Positions 42,783 through 51,799 of a DNA stretch of 64,000 nucleotides are shown here, piece after piece. The position numbers and the translations under genes are program-made. The stretch is from Hyphomicrobiales bacterium (lineage in GTDB: Bacteria > Pseudomonadota > Alphaproteobacteria > Rhizobiales > Xanthobacteraceae), in the NCBI GenBank assembly GCA_016713235.1, contig JADJPN010000004.1, positions 62,001-126,000 on the forward strand, in the 5' to 3' direction. Positions within the stretch are counted from its first letter, which is position 1, and each line of letters begins with the position of its first letter. The notes under the pieces were generated by a model. It was not told where the DNA came from. It was given only the letters and a program-made list of their open reading frames with translations, and did no database searches.

Positions 42783-44458
42783 TTCGTTCCATCCAGGAGA
42801 CGGCGTGCAATCACTTGCGCCTGAATTTCGGCCGCGCCTTCGAAGATCGACAGAATGCGAGCATCGGCGAGCACGCGCGAAACCGGATACTCCATCGCAA
42901 AACCATTGCCGCCGTGGATTTGCAGCGCGTTGTCCGCTGACGCCCAGGCAATGCGGGCCGCGAGCAGCTTTGCCATGCCGGCCTCAAGATCGCAGCGGCG
43001 GCCGGAATCTTTCTCGCGCGCGGCGTGATAGGTGAGCTGGCGTGCGATCAGGATTTCCGCGGCCATCATTACGATCTTGTCGGAGACGCGCGGGAACGAA
43101 TACAGCGGCTTGCCGAACTGGATGCGCTCATGCGCGTAACGCAGGCCCAGTTCCATCGCGCATTGCGCAACGCCGATCGCGCGCGCGGCGGTCTGGATGC
43201 GTGCGGCTTCGAAGGTCTGCATCAGCTGCTTGAAGCCGTTGCCTTCGGTGCCGCCAAGCAGGTTTTCGGCCTTCACTTCGAAGCCGTCGAAGCCGATTTC
43301 GAACTCCTTCATGCCGCGATAGCCGATGACTTCGATCTCGCCGCCGGTCATGCCTTCCGCCGGGAACGGGTTGTTGTCGTCGCCGCGCGGCTTTTCCGCG
43401 AGCAGGATCGAGAGGCCCTGATAGCCTTTCTCTTCCGGCTTGGTACGGCAGAGCAGCGTCATCAGATCGGCGCGCACCGGATGCGTGATCCAGGTCTTGT
43501 TGCCGTAAACTTTATAGACGTCGCCCTTCTTCTCGGCGCGCGTCTTCAGCGAGGCGAGATCGGAGCCGGTGTTGGGCTCGGTGAAGACCGCGGTCGGCAG
43601 GATTTCGCCCGAAGCAATCTTGGGCAGCCATTGTTTCTTCTGTTCGTCCGTGCCGCCGCCAAGAATGAGTTCGGCTGCGATCTCCGAGCGCGTGCCGAGC
43701 GAGCCAACGCCGATCCACGCGCGCGAAAGTTCTTCGGAGACGAGGACCATCGATTCCTTGCCAAGCCCGAGGCCGCCGAATTCTTCAGGGATGGTGAGGC
43801 CGAAGACGCCGAGTTCGGCCATCTTCGTGATGATTTCCATCGGAATGTATTGGTTGTTCAGATGCCATTCGTGGGCATGCGGCACGACTTCGCTCTCGGC
43901 GAAGCGGTGCATCTCGGCGCGCATGGCGTCGAGCGTTTCATCGAGCCCGGCGTCGCCGATGGTAAGCGAACCTTGCGTTTTGGCGATCGCGGCTGCGAGT
44001 TTCGCGCGCGTCTCGGCATTGTTGCCGGCAATCAGTTCCTTGATCGCGGGCGTAATGCGTAGAGAAGCTTTCTGTTCGGCGAGACCAAGATCGGCAAGGC
44101 GAAGCATTTCACCCTGGCTCATCGGAATGCCGCCGAAGATCTGCGCGAGGTACTCGCCAGCGCCGATGCGCACAAGCAGCTCTTCCAGTTCTCCGAAACG
44201 GTTCGCCTCGATCATGCGCCCGGAATAGGCCGCGAGCTGGCGGATCGATTCCACATAGGTGGCCAGCCACGCGTAGCCATGCACGGCATGCTGTTCGCGC
44301 TCGAGTGCGGCGGAGGAAAGCTTGCCTCCGTCCGCAACCTTCGCCCGAACCGCAACAGCTGCCTCTGTAAGCAGCGCCTGTACCGAATCGCTCGCTTCAA
44401 GAAGGAGCGGCAGGAGGCCGGCATCAGCTTTGACGGCGCGGGGAGCGGCTTGGGTCAT
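42779..44458 (-). CDS. mcd: methylsuccinyl-CoA dehydrogenase (acyl-CoA dehydrogenase family)
   Basis: A 559-residue flavoprotein, longer than ordinary acyl-CoA dehydrogenases (about 380) because of an N-terminal ~160-residue domain (LPLLLEASDSVQALLTEAAV onward). That extra domain is typical of methylsuccinyl-CoA dehydrogenase of the ethylmalonyl-CoA pathway. FAD and substrate motifs include TAVFTEPNTGSDLASLKTRA, TWITHPVRADL, ALQIHGGNGFAMEYPVSRVL. The reaction gives mesaconyl-CoA and passes electrons to ETF, encoded 2 kb downstream on the same strand. ccr and ecm lie within 10 kb. Function is inferred from architecture and neighbours. Confidence 0.87.
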   Translation of the reverse strand: MTQAAPRAVKADAGLLPLLLEASDSVQALLTEAAVAVRAKVADGGKLSSAALEREQHAVHGYAWLATYVESIRQLAAYSGRMIEANRFGELEELLVRIGAGEYLAQIFGGIPMSQGEMLRLADLGLAEQKASLRITPAIKELIAGNNAETRAKLAAAIAKTQGSLTIGDAGLDETLDAMRAEMHRFAESEVVPHAHEWHLNNQYIPMEIITKMAELGVFGLTIPEEFGGLGLGKESMVLVSEELSRAWIGVGSLGTRSEIAAELILGGGTDEQKKQWLPKIASGEILPTAVFTEPNTGSDLASLKTRAEKKGDVYKVYGNKTWITHPVRADLMTLLCRTKPEEKGYQGLSILLAEKPRGDDNNPFPAEGMTGGEIEVIGYRGMKEFEIGFDGFEVKAENLLGGTEGNGFKQLMQTFEAARIQTAARAIGVAQCAMELGLRYAHERIQFGKPLYSFPRVSDKIVMMAAEILIARQLTYHAAREKDSGRRCDLEAGMAKLLAARIAWASADNALQIHGGNGFAMEYPVSRVLADARILSIFEGAAEIQAQVIARRLLDGTN

Positions 44459-44633
44459 CGGTGGCCTTTACTGGCGGATATGTGGACGCATCCTTATTGG
44501 TGCGGTGCACAAAAGCAAGGGGCAACCATCTGTTAACCATCACAGGGCTTAACTGGCTGCAACTTTCGTAGTGCGTTGGCCCGGGACGGCACAATCCGCC
44601 CAGGCGGCGCGCTAGACTACGCAGGGCTCGGGA

Positions 44634-46643
44634 ATGAGGTTGCCGCGGTTCGCAAGTTTCATTCTGCGCCGCTTGCCGGCACTTTCGGTGCGGGCGCGCG
44701 TTTTCACGCTCGCGATCATTCCGGTGGTCGGCCTTTTTGTCATCGGCTTCTTCTTTGCAAGCGGCGAACGTCAGGTCGATGCGGCGTTCGACACCGTGCA
44801 AAACTCCAGCGATCTCGCGAATGCGAGCCGCGAGTTCAACACTGCGCTTACCGCGATGCGTGTCTCGGTCAAGGATTATGTCGAAGGTAAAGACCCGGCG
44901 CTGAAGCAAGCCTTTTACGACCAACTCGGCATAGCGATCGAAAATCTCGGCACGATCGAGAAGCATGCCGAGCGCCGCGATGTAAAAGTGATCGGCAATC
45001 TACGCGGCTCGCTGGTCTCGCTCCGTTCCAACTTCGAATTCCTGACCAAAGCGAAAACCGATCTTGGCTTTGCGGAGACCGAAGGCATTCGTGCGCGCTT
45101 TGCAGAGGCGGTGTCGAAGGTCGAGCATCTCGTTACCTCCGACGTCGCCAAAATGACCGAGATCGATGCGCTGCGTCTACTCGCTTCGCTGTCGCAGATT
45201 CGCCGCTACGAGATGGAGTTCATGATCTCGAGCGATCTGAGCGCGACCTACAAGATCTACGGCGAACTCGCGATGTTCACCGGCTATCTCGGCAAGGCGG
45301 CGCTGCCAGCGGCGCTGAAGGACCAGATTACGCAGGCAGTCGAAAAGTATCGCGACGATTTCAGCGACTGGATTTCGCATACGCGCGTGGTCAGCACGCA
45401 GTCGATCGTAATTCAGGAAGCGACCACCGACATGCAAGCCGCGACCGATAACATTATCATGCATGCGAAGCAGCAGCAAGCGTCGGCGGCGCGCGGGCTC
45501 GTCGCCTCGCAGTCACGCACACGCGGCATTATTGTCAGCGTCGGCACCGCCGTGATCCTTCTCGGCCTCGCACTGAACTGGCTGATCGGCCTCAGCATCA
45601 CCAGGCCGCTTCAAGGGCTGTCCGAAGTCATGCGCCGCCTGGCGGGTGGGGAGAGCGTTGTCAGTATTCCGGCCGTCGGCGCACGCGACGAAATCGGCGC
45701 AATGGCACGCACGGTCGTGGTGTTTCGTGACAACGCGCGCGAGCGCAAGCGCTTGGAGAACGAGCAGGTCGATGCCTCCAGTCAGCGTGAGCAACGCGTG
45801 CGTACGGTCGAAGAACTGATCCGCAGATTCGGCGATAGCTCGAATGCCGGCCTAGACGCGGTGCGTCAGGCATCGCAGAAACTTACGAGCGCGGCCGACA
45901 AGCTCGAAGACACGGCGGGCAATGTGGACGCCGAAGCCGTTCGCGCAGGCCAGGCAGCCGGCGCGGCGTCTGCGAATGTCGCGCAAGCCGCGGTCGCTAC
46001 CGAGCAGCTTTCCGTTTCGGTTTCCGAGGTTGCTCATCAGACTGCGACCTCGACCGAGGTTGCAAACCGCGCGGTCGCCGAAGCGCAACGCTCGGTCGCG
46101 ATCATGCGCAATCTTGGCGACGCGGCATCGCGGATCGGTGAGGTTGTCGGGCTTATTCAGTCGATTGCCGCGCAGACGAACTTGCTCGCGCTCAATGCAA
46201 CGATCGAAGCCGCCCGTGCGGGCGATGCCGGCAGGGGCTTTGCAGTCGTCGCGCAGGAAGTGAAGTCGCTCGCTTCACAGACCGCGCGCGCGACGGAAGA
46301 TATCGCACAACAAATTGGTTCGATTCAGGAAGCCTCCGGCGATGCCGCGACCGCGATCGATACGGTTTCGACCGTGATCGAGGAAATGTCGGCGATTGCA
46401 TCTTCGATTGCGTCGGCGATCGAAGAGCAGAACGCCGCGGTCGTCTCTATTGCCGAAAACGTGGGGCGCGCTTCGAACGATGCTGACGCGGGTGCCGGGG
46501 CGATGAAGTCGGTGCAGACGGCGGCAGCCGGGGCCACGGCGACTGCCAGCGAAGTCGCGGTGCTTGCCATTGCGCTCGGTGGGGAAGCGGAAAAGCTGGA
46601 AGCGGCGATTCAGGATTTCCTTGGCGCGGTGCGCGCCGCTTAA
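44634..46643 (+). CDS. methyl-accepting chemotaxis protein
   Basis: A 669-residue receptor. A membrane segment at about 21-43 precedes a helical periplasmic sensor of about 250 residues. The second membrane segment (GIIVSVGTAVILLGLALNWL) lies near 300. HAMP follows (TRPLQGLSEVMRRLAGGES), then the signalling tip with AAQTNLLALNATIEAARAGD and GRGFAVVAQEVKSLASQT. This conserved hairpin binds CheA and CheW. No CheB/CheR pentapeptide tether is visible at the C-terminus. The ligand is unknown. It is divergent from mcd with 175 bp between. Confidence 0.93.
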   Translation: MRLPRFASFILRRLPALSVRARVFTLAIIPVVGLFVIGFFFASGERQVDAAFDTVQNSSDLANASREFNTALTAMRVSVKDYVEGKDPALKQAFYDQLGIAIENLGTIEKHAERRDVKVIGNLRGSLVSLRSNFEFLTKAKTDLGFAETEGIRARFAEAVSKVEHLVTSDVAKMTEIDALRLLASLSQIRRYEMEFMISSDLSATYKIYGELAMFTGYLGKAALPAALKDQITQAVEKYRDDFSDWISHTRVVSTQSIVIQEATTDMQAATDNIIMHAKQQQASAARGLVASQSRTRGIIVSVGTAVILLGLALNWLIGLSITRPLQGLSEVMRRLAGGESVVSIPAVGARDEIGAMARTVVVFRDNARERKRLENEQVDASSQREQRVRTVEELIRRFGDSSNAGLDAVRQASQKLTSAADKLEDTAGNVDAEAVRAGQAAGAASANVAQAAVATEQLSVSVSEVAHQTATSTEVANRAVAEAQRSVAIMRNLGDAASRIGEVVGLIQSIAAQTNLLALNATIEAARAGDAGRGFAVVAQEVKSLASQTARATEDIAQQIGSIQEASGDAATAIDTVSTVIEEMSAIASSIASAIEEQNAAVVSIAENVGRASNDADAGAGAMKSVQTAAAGATATASEVAVLAIALGGEAEKLEAAIQDFLGAVRAA

Positions 46644-46719
46644 CCGCTGCAAACGAAGCGACTTGCTTTTCCGGCATCAAATCGCGATCTGAAGGTCTAG
46701 TTCAGACGAGGCCTCCCGC

Positions 46720-47594
46720 GTGCCGAAACCTTTTTCCATCGCTATCGACGCCTTCTGGCGCTTCAACGACGACGATGGCTGGGCGATTGCTAGTCACATT
46801 GCGCTCTCAGGCCTGATGGCGCTGTTTCCGTTCATGATCTTCGTGACGTCGCTTGCCGCGTTCTTCGGCTCGAAGGAACTTGCCGACAACACTGCACAGA
46901 TTTTGCTCGATACCTGGCCCAAGGAAGTCGCCGGGCCGATCGCGCAGGAAATTCACGATGTGCTCACGAACATCCGTACCGATGCGCTGACCTTCGGCAT
47001 CATTCTCGCGATTTATTTCTCGTCGAGCGGCATCGAGAGTCTGCGGATCGGCCTTAACCGCGCCTATGGCGTCGGGGAGCAGCGCTACTTCTGGTGGCTG
47101 CGGCTGGAGTCTATCGGCTATGTGTTGATCGGTGCAGCCGGTCTGCTCTCGCTTTCTTTTCTCGTCGTGCTCTGGCCGCTCATGTGGCAGACGACGGTGA
47201 AATTCCTGCCGGCGCTTGAGCCGTTCCGGGGTGTCGCGGCTTTCGTTCGCTACTCCACCGCTTCAGCCGTGCTCGTGGTCGCGCTGATCGTCGTCCCATG
47301 TGGCTGCCCGCGGGCAAGCGAACCTTGAGCGAGGTCGCGCCGGGCATCATCGTGACATTGGTGCTGTGGCTGATCGCGGGTGCCGCCTTCGGCTACTACC
47401 TTGGCCGCTTTTCCTACAATTACGTCACGACCTATGCGGGTCTTGCGTCCGTGATGGTCGCGCTCGTGTTTCTCTACACGACCGCGTCGATCTTCATTTA
47501 CGGCGGGGAGTTGAACGCGGCGATCAAGGACGCGCGTTACGCGTCCGCGATTCAGCGCGTGCCGAAAAAGACGAAACGTAGAAAGAAGCTCTAG
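46720..47594 (+). pseudogene. YihY/virulence factor BrkB family protein, frameshifted
   Basis: The family comprises six-helix inner-membrane proteins of unknown function. From GTG 46720 the sequence is canonical (AIDAFWRFNDDDGWAIASHIALSGLMALFPFMIF and GIESLRIGLNRAYGVGE). At about 47296 the frame breaks after ALIVV: ATG 47298 in another frame continues the protein as MWLPAGKRTLSEVAPGIIVT and ends PKKTKRRKKL. The intact frame needs one more base between GTCGTC and ATGTGG (probably CAC, for HMWLP). 875 nt plus one base gives 292 codons. This is a single-base deletion. Confidence 0.82.
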
Positions 47595-48868
47595 ACCTTC
47601 GTTCCCGAAGCCTCGATCACGTCGTCGAAGCTGCGCATGCCGGGGCGCTGCGCGTTCACGAGCACCGCCATGTTGCCGGGCTTGTGCTGGTTCTTCCACA
47701 TCTTGGTGTGCGCGGCCGGGATTTCTTTCCACGACAGCACTTCGCTCATGCAGGGATCGACGCGGCGATCCAGCACGAACTGGTTCGCGGCCGCCGCCTG
47801 CTTCAGGTGCGCGAAGTGCGAGCCCTGCACGCGCTTCTGCCGCATCCAGACATAGCGCGCATCGAAGGTGATGTTGAAGCCGGAGGTGCCGGCGCAGAAC
47901 ACGACCATGCCGCCGCGCTTCACGACCAGGCATGAGACCGGGAAGGTGGCTTCGCCCGGGTGTTCGAAGACGATATCGACGTCCTTCTTGCCGGTGATGT
48001 CCCAGATCGCTTTCCCGAACTTGCGGGCTTCTTTGACCCACTCGTTATATTCCGGCGTGTTCACCGTGGGCATCTGGCCCCAGCACTTAAAATCCTTGCG
48101 GTTGATCACGCCCTTGGCGCCGAGGCCGAGTACGTAATCGCGCTTGTCGTTGTCGGAGATGATTCCGATCGGATGCGCGCCGGATGCCGCAGCGAGCTGA
48201 ATACCGAACACACCGAGACCGCCGGAGGCGCCCCAGATCAAAACATTGTCGCCCGGCTTGATCGTGTGCGGCGCGTGGCCGAACAGCATGCGATAGGCGG
48301 TAGCGAGCGTCAGCGTGTAACAGGCCGACTCTTCCCAGGTCAGATGCTTCGGGCGCGGCATCAGCTGGCGGGACTGCACGCGGCAGAACTGCGCGAAAGA
48401 ACCGTCCGGCGTTTCGTAACCCCAGATGCGCTGCGAGGGCGAGAACATCGGATCGCCGCCGTTGCACTCCTCGTCGTCGCCGTCGTCCTGATTGCAGTGG
48501 ACAATGACTTCGTCGCCGACTTTCCAGCGCTTCACCTTCGCGCCGACCGCCCAGACGATGCCGGATGCGTCGGAGCCCGCGACATGGAAGGGCTGCTTGT
48601 GCACGTCGAAGGGCGAGATCGGCTGACCGAGCCCGGCCCAGACGCCGTTGTAGTTCACGCCGGCAGCCATCACGAGGACGAGCACGTCTTCGTCTCCCAC
48701 CGGCCAGGTCGGCACGACCTCGATCTGCATGGATTCTTCCGGCGGGCCATGGCGTTCACGGCGGATCGCCCATGCGTACATTTTCGATGGCACGTGACCG
48801 AGCGGCGGGATTTCGCCGATCTCGTAGAGATCCTTGGGACCGGTTTGTAATTTCGTGACGGTCGACAT
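47591..48868 (-). CDS. ccr: crotonyl-CoA carboxylase/reductase
   Basis: Ccr carboxylates crotonyl-CoA reductively to (2S)-ethylmalonyl-CoA with NADPH and CO2, the committed step of the ethylmalonyl-CoA pathway. The 425-residue MDR-type protein starts MSTVTKLQTGPKDLYEIGEI and has KMYAWAIRRERHGPP, the cofactor motif LIWGASGGLGVFGIQLAAAS, VINRKDFKCWGQMP and the C-terminal VVFCAGTSGFNITFDARYVW. These are specific to Ccr rather than simple crotonyl-CoA reductases. ATG 48868 is chosen; the frame is open upstream. Neighbours mcd and ecm complete much of the pathway. Confidence 0.95.
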   Translation of the reverse strand: MSTVTKLQTGPKDLYEIGEIPPLGHVPSKMYAWAIRRERHGPPEESMQIEVVPTWPVGDEDVLVLVMAAGVNYNGVWAGLGQPISPFDVHKQPFHVAGSDASGIVWAVGAKVKRWKVGDEVIVHCNQDDGDDEECNGGDPMFSPSQRIWGYETPDGSFAQFCRVQSRQLMPRPKHLTWEESACYTLTLATAYRMLFGHAPHTIKPGDNVLIWGASGGLGVFGIQLAAASGAHPIGIISDNDKRDYVLGLGAKGVINRKDFKCWGQMPTVNTPEYNEWVKEARKFGKAIWDITGKKDVDIVFEHPGEATFPVSCLVVKRGGMVVFCAGTSGFNITFDARYVWMRQKRVQGSHFAHLKQAAAANQFVLDRRVDPCMSEVLSWKEIPAAHTKMWKNQHKPGNMAVLVNAQRPGMRSFDDVIEASGTKV

Positions 48869-49002
48869 GGCTGCTCCGGAAGAAAATGTCTCAATTCGAT
48901 GATGGCAAAGAGAATGACCCAAAGAATGTTGCAGCGCAATGTGCACTTTGGCGGAGCGAGGGGCTTAAATCTTCCGCAAGCGGGGGCGATTAGCTTCCCG
49001 GG

Positions 49003-50193
49003 ATGCCCCTGCCTGACGCGACGTCACCCGCACCAACGCCGAACCTGCCGAAGTGGTTCGAGCTGTTCTTGTTCGCTTTCTGCGTGGCGAACGTCGTTTG
49101 GCTGATCACCGCGCTCCTGACCGGAAGCTGGCTCTGGGACGCCACAGGGCGGCTGATTTCGACCGATTTTCTGAACGTCTATGCTGCGGGGAAATTTGCG
49201 CTCCAGGGCGCTCCCGTCAGCGCTTATGACTGGCCGACGCACCAGCAGCTGGAGATCCAGATTCTCGGCTACGACTTCGGGGGCTATTACGGCTGGCACT
49301 ATCCGCCGTTTTACCTTTTCGTCGCGGCGGCGCTGGCGACACTGCCTTATGCGGTAGCACACGCAGGATGGTCCGCGGTTTCGTTCTTGCCGTTCGTTGC
49401 GGCAGTTCGCGCGAGTGCGGGGAGCAATACCGGCTATTTGCTCGCGCTCAGTGCGCCGGCGCTGGTCGCCAACGTGCTGGTCGGACAGAACGGCTTTCTG
49501 ACCGCGGCGCTCATCGGCTTTGCGCTCGCCTTCCTTGAAAAGCGTCCGGTGCTTGCGGGCGTCTGCTTCGGGCTTCTCACCTACAAGCCGCATTTCGGAA
49601 TTCTGTTTCCGATCGCACTCATCGCTGCCGGTCATTGGCGCGCTTTCGTTGCCGCAGGCGCAACTGCGATCATTCTGGCGCTGCTTTCGATCCTTGCTTA
49701 CGGGATCGAGCCGTGGCTCGCTTTTGCCCGGTGGCTGCCGGTGACGTCGCAGACCTTTCTTTCCGAAGGCCGTGCCGAAATCGAAAAGATGCAGAGCCTG
49801 TTCGCGCTTCTGCGCACATTAGGCGCCGCCGAATGGGTCGCGTGGAGCGGGCAGATCGCCCTGTCGGGGGCGATCGCAGTTGCGATTTGGTTGGTCTGGC
49901 GCAGCCGCGAATATGCTTACGAATTGAAAGCTGCCGCGCTCGGCGCCGGAATCCTGTTGGCTACGCCCTACATCTATCTCTACGACATGGTGACGATCAC
50001 CATTCCGATCGCGTTTCTGATCGCACTTGGCATGTCGCGTGGATTTCTGCGCTACGAGATCGCCGGTATTGCTGCGGTCATGCTGCTCGTCGCCATTTTT
50101 CCGTTCGTGAAGCTGCCGGTTGGACTTGCCGCGTCGCTGCTGCTTGCGGCGCTTGTTCTGCGCCGTTTGCAGTGTCATTCGGCAGCCCGCTGA
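49003..50193 (+). CDS. GT87 family (DUF2029) glycosyltransferase, membrane
   Basis: A 396-residue protein with about ten hydrophobic segments. STDFLNVYAAGKFALQG (with the Asp-Phe-x-x-x-Tyr-Ala pattern), then WHYPPFYLF in the first large loop, and KPHFGILFPIALIAAG match the DUF2029/GT87 family of polyprenyl-phosphate mannose- or sugar-using glycosyltransferases. The donor and acceptor are unknown. It is divergent from ccr with 134 bp between, and is followed by a short intergenic space. Confidence 0.8.
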   Translation: MPLPDATSPAPTPNLPKWFELFLFAFCVANVVWLITALLTGSWLWDATGRLISTDFLNVYAAGKFALQGAPVSAYDWPTHQQLEIQILGYDFGGYYGWHYPPFYLFVAAALATLPYAVAHAGWSAVSFLPFVAAVRASAGSNTGYLLALSAPALVANVLVGQNGFLTAALIGFALAFLEKRPVLAGVCFGLLTYKPHFGILFPIALIAAGHWRAFVAAGATAIILALLSILAYGIEPWLAFARWLPVTSQTFLSEGRAEIEKMQSLFALLRTLGAAEWVAWSGQIALSGAIAVAIWLVWRSREYAYELKAAALGAGILLATPYIYLYDMVTITIPIAFLIALGMSRGFLRYEIAGIAAVMLLVAIFPFVKLPVGLAASLLLAALVLRRLQCHSAAR

Positions 50194-50354
50194 CCGCGCT
50201 GCACAACGAGTTTTCCACTGCGACTCAGGTCCCCTCGCGTCACAGCTGGGACTCGGCCTATTATCCTTTCGTCTAATCTAAGATCCGCAGCAAGCGTCAT
50301 GGGCGCCTGCGAGGCATTCAAAGCGGGAAACCGCGAATAAGGAGGACGGGGGCT

Positions 50355-50609
50355 ATGACTCCACAAGGACTGATTATTCTTCTGATCGTAGGCGCGGTGG
50401 CAGGCTGGCTTGCTGGCGTGATCATGAAAGGCTTCGGCTTCGGGCTGATCGGCAACATCATCGTCGGCATCGTGGGTGCCGCGATTGCAAGCTGGCTGTT
50501 TCCCTTTCTTGGCGTTTCGCTCGGGGCCGGCATTGTCGGCTCGATCATCTCGGCGACGATCGGCGCGATCATTCTGCTGTTCATCATCGGACTGGTGCGC
50601 AGAGGCTGA
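50355..50609 (+). CDS. GlsB/YeaQ/YmgE family membrane protein
   Basis: An 84-residue protein with three membrane helices: LIILLIVGAVAGWLAGVIMK, FGLIGNIIVGIVGAAIASWL, and IISATIGAIILLFIIGLVRR. Gly-rich helices and a G-x-x-G-N-I motif are typical of the transglycosylase-associated (GlsB/YeaQ) family, often stress-induced but not biochemically defined. GGAGGACGGGGG precedes ATG 50355. A strong terminator follows 13 bp after the stop. Confidence 0.88.
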   Translation: MTPQGLIILLIVGAVAGWLAGVIMKGFGFGLIGNIIVGIVGAAIASWLFPFLGVSLGAGIVGSIISATIGAIILLFIIGLVRRG

Positions 50610-50622
50610 CGTCCCGGCATAG

Positions 50623-50658
50623 AAAAAACCGGCGGGAAAATGCTCCCGCCGGTTTTTT
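50623..50658. terminator. bidirectional Rho-independent terminator
   Basis: The left arm AAAAAACCGGCGGGA (50623-50637) pairs perfectly with TCCCGCCGGTTTTTT (50644-50658) around a 6-base loop. The A-run on the left and T-run on the right allow it to work on both strands, ending the GlsB-like gene and the convergent Cys-rich gene. A near-copy of this element lies 0.5 kb away at 51148-51181. Confidence 0.9.
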
Positions 50659-50662
50659 TATT

Positions 50663-51040
50663 TCATTCGGGGTTGGTCAGCGTTCGCTTCAGGTCGCCGT
50701 CGCCGCAAGTCTGGCAGCAGGCGCTGCAACTTTGCTTATTGTTCAAGCCAACGCCCCAGTAGGTGCTGGATTTTCCTTTGACCCAGGCGCCGTAGCAGAT
50801 TTTTTCGCCTGACCGGCACGAGAGCTTGTACGAGTTCTCATCTCCCGCACTCAGATTGTAAGCCTGATCGCCGCCGGGCCAGGCATGGCTGCGGTCCTGC
50901 GAATAGAATTCGATCTGAATGTCGTGATCGGAGTCGTTGTTGATTCCGAATGTGATGTCTTCCGCCGACGCTATCGACGCGATCGGTATGAGCAGCGCTA
51001 CCCCTAGCGCGAGCAATAATCGTTTTGGCCCCATCGCCAC
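50663..51040 (-). CDS. small secreted Cys-rich protein, copy 1
   Basis: A 125-residue protein with a signal peptide ending IASIASA (cleavage near residue 26). The mature part is EDITFGINNDSDHDIQIEFY, HAWPGG and a Cys-rich C-terminal part: LSCRSGEKICYGAWVKGK, YWGVGLNN, CSACCQTC. Seven cysteines in the mature chain point to disulfides in the periplasm or outside the cell. The Asp/Asn-rich N-terminus resembles a small beta-sandwich. I know of no named function. A paralogue follows just upstream on the same strand, and each copy has its own terminator. Confidence 0.75.
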   Translation of the reverse strand: MAMGPKRLLLALGVALLIPIASIASAEDITFGINNDSDHDIQIEFYSQDRSHAWPGGDQAYNLSAGDENSYKLSCRSGEKICYGAWVKGKSSTYWGVGLNNKQSCSACCQTCGDGDLKRTLTNPE

Positions 51041-51147
51041 TCTCCGCTTGATGCCGCACTGTGCGGTGTGGCGAGCCTATGCTTCGGCAAGGCAAGGTCC
51101 AGTGGTTTGGCGCGTTCTGCGCGATCAAATTTAGGTATCGGCAGAAT

Positions 51148-51181
51148 AAAAAACCGGCGGGGAGATGGCCCGCCGGTTTTT
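51148..51181. terminator. Rho-independent terminator, copy of the neighbouring one
   Basis: AAAAAACCGGCGGG (51148-51161) and CCCGCCGGTTTTT (51169-51181) pair around a 7-base loop. The stem core is the same ACCGGCGGG sequence as in the terminator at 50623-50658. It lies just after the second Cys-rich gene (read on the minus strand), in the same relative position as the other copy. Confidence 0.85.
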
Positions 51182-51198
51182 CGAAATTGTTTGATCGC

Positions 51199-51572
51199 TT
51201 AGCGCGGCGGGGTCAGTGTCCGCCTTGCCGTGCCGCCATCGCAGGTAAAGCAGCAAGTCTGGCAGCTGTGCTTCCGGTTCGGACCGACGCCCCAATAGGT
51301 CGTCGAGTTGCCCTTCACCCAGGCGCCGTAGCAAACCTTTTTCGCCACGGCGGCAGTTGAGCGTCCAGTTGTTATCGCGCGCGCGCGAGATTGTAAGCTT
51401 GGTTTCCGCCCGGCCAGGCGTGGTTGCGATCCTCGGAATAGAACTCGATCTGAATGTCCTGGCCCGAGTCATTCGTCATTGCGAATGTAAGCTGTTGTGC
51501 CTGCGCGGTTGTCGCCGGTGCGACCATCGCGAGTGCGAAACCTACGGCAAGAAGTGCCCCTCTAATCCACAT
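51199..51572 (-). pseudogene. small secreted Cys-rich protein, copy 2, with two frameshifts
   Basis: A paralogue of the neighbouring gene. From ATG 51572 it has a signal peptide (RGALLAVGFALAMVAPATTA) and QLTFAMTNDSGQDIQIEFYS, then HAWPGGNQAYNL, almost identical to copy 1. The frame is lost in a GC-alternating run near 51376-51387 and again at AAAAA near 51337-51341. Correcting both restores DNNWTLNCRRGEKVCYGAWV, NSTTYWGVGPNRK and a C-terminal HSCQTCCFTC. The total of 374 nt would then make 124 or 125 codons. Both lesions are in repetitive runs, so consensus error is possible. Confidence 0.72.
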
Positions 51573-51799
51573 GGTTACTCTCCGCTTCGGTGTGGGCCGC
51601 CTCCGGTTTTCCCGAGGCATAGACCCGCTTGTTTTTCTACGACCCTACATTGCCGCGCCGCACCCATGCGGTCTAGTGCGCCGGGGCCGCACCGCTGATC
51701 GATTTTGCGTGAGCGGGAGGCGTGCTAGGGGATATGCTGCATTGCAGGAAGGAAGCCGCATCCCTCGTTTTTACTTATGGGAGCGGTCGGGGCCGGCCA

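Noticed and set aside
42625..42810. Small Arg-rich minus-strand frame between HIG1 and mcd
   Set aside because: It is in the wrong frame; the adjacent frame encodes recognisable TspO-like helices.
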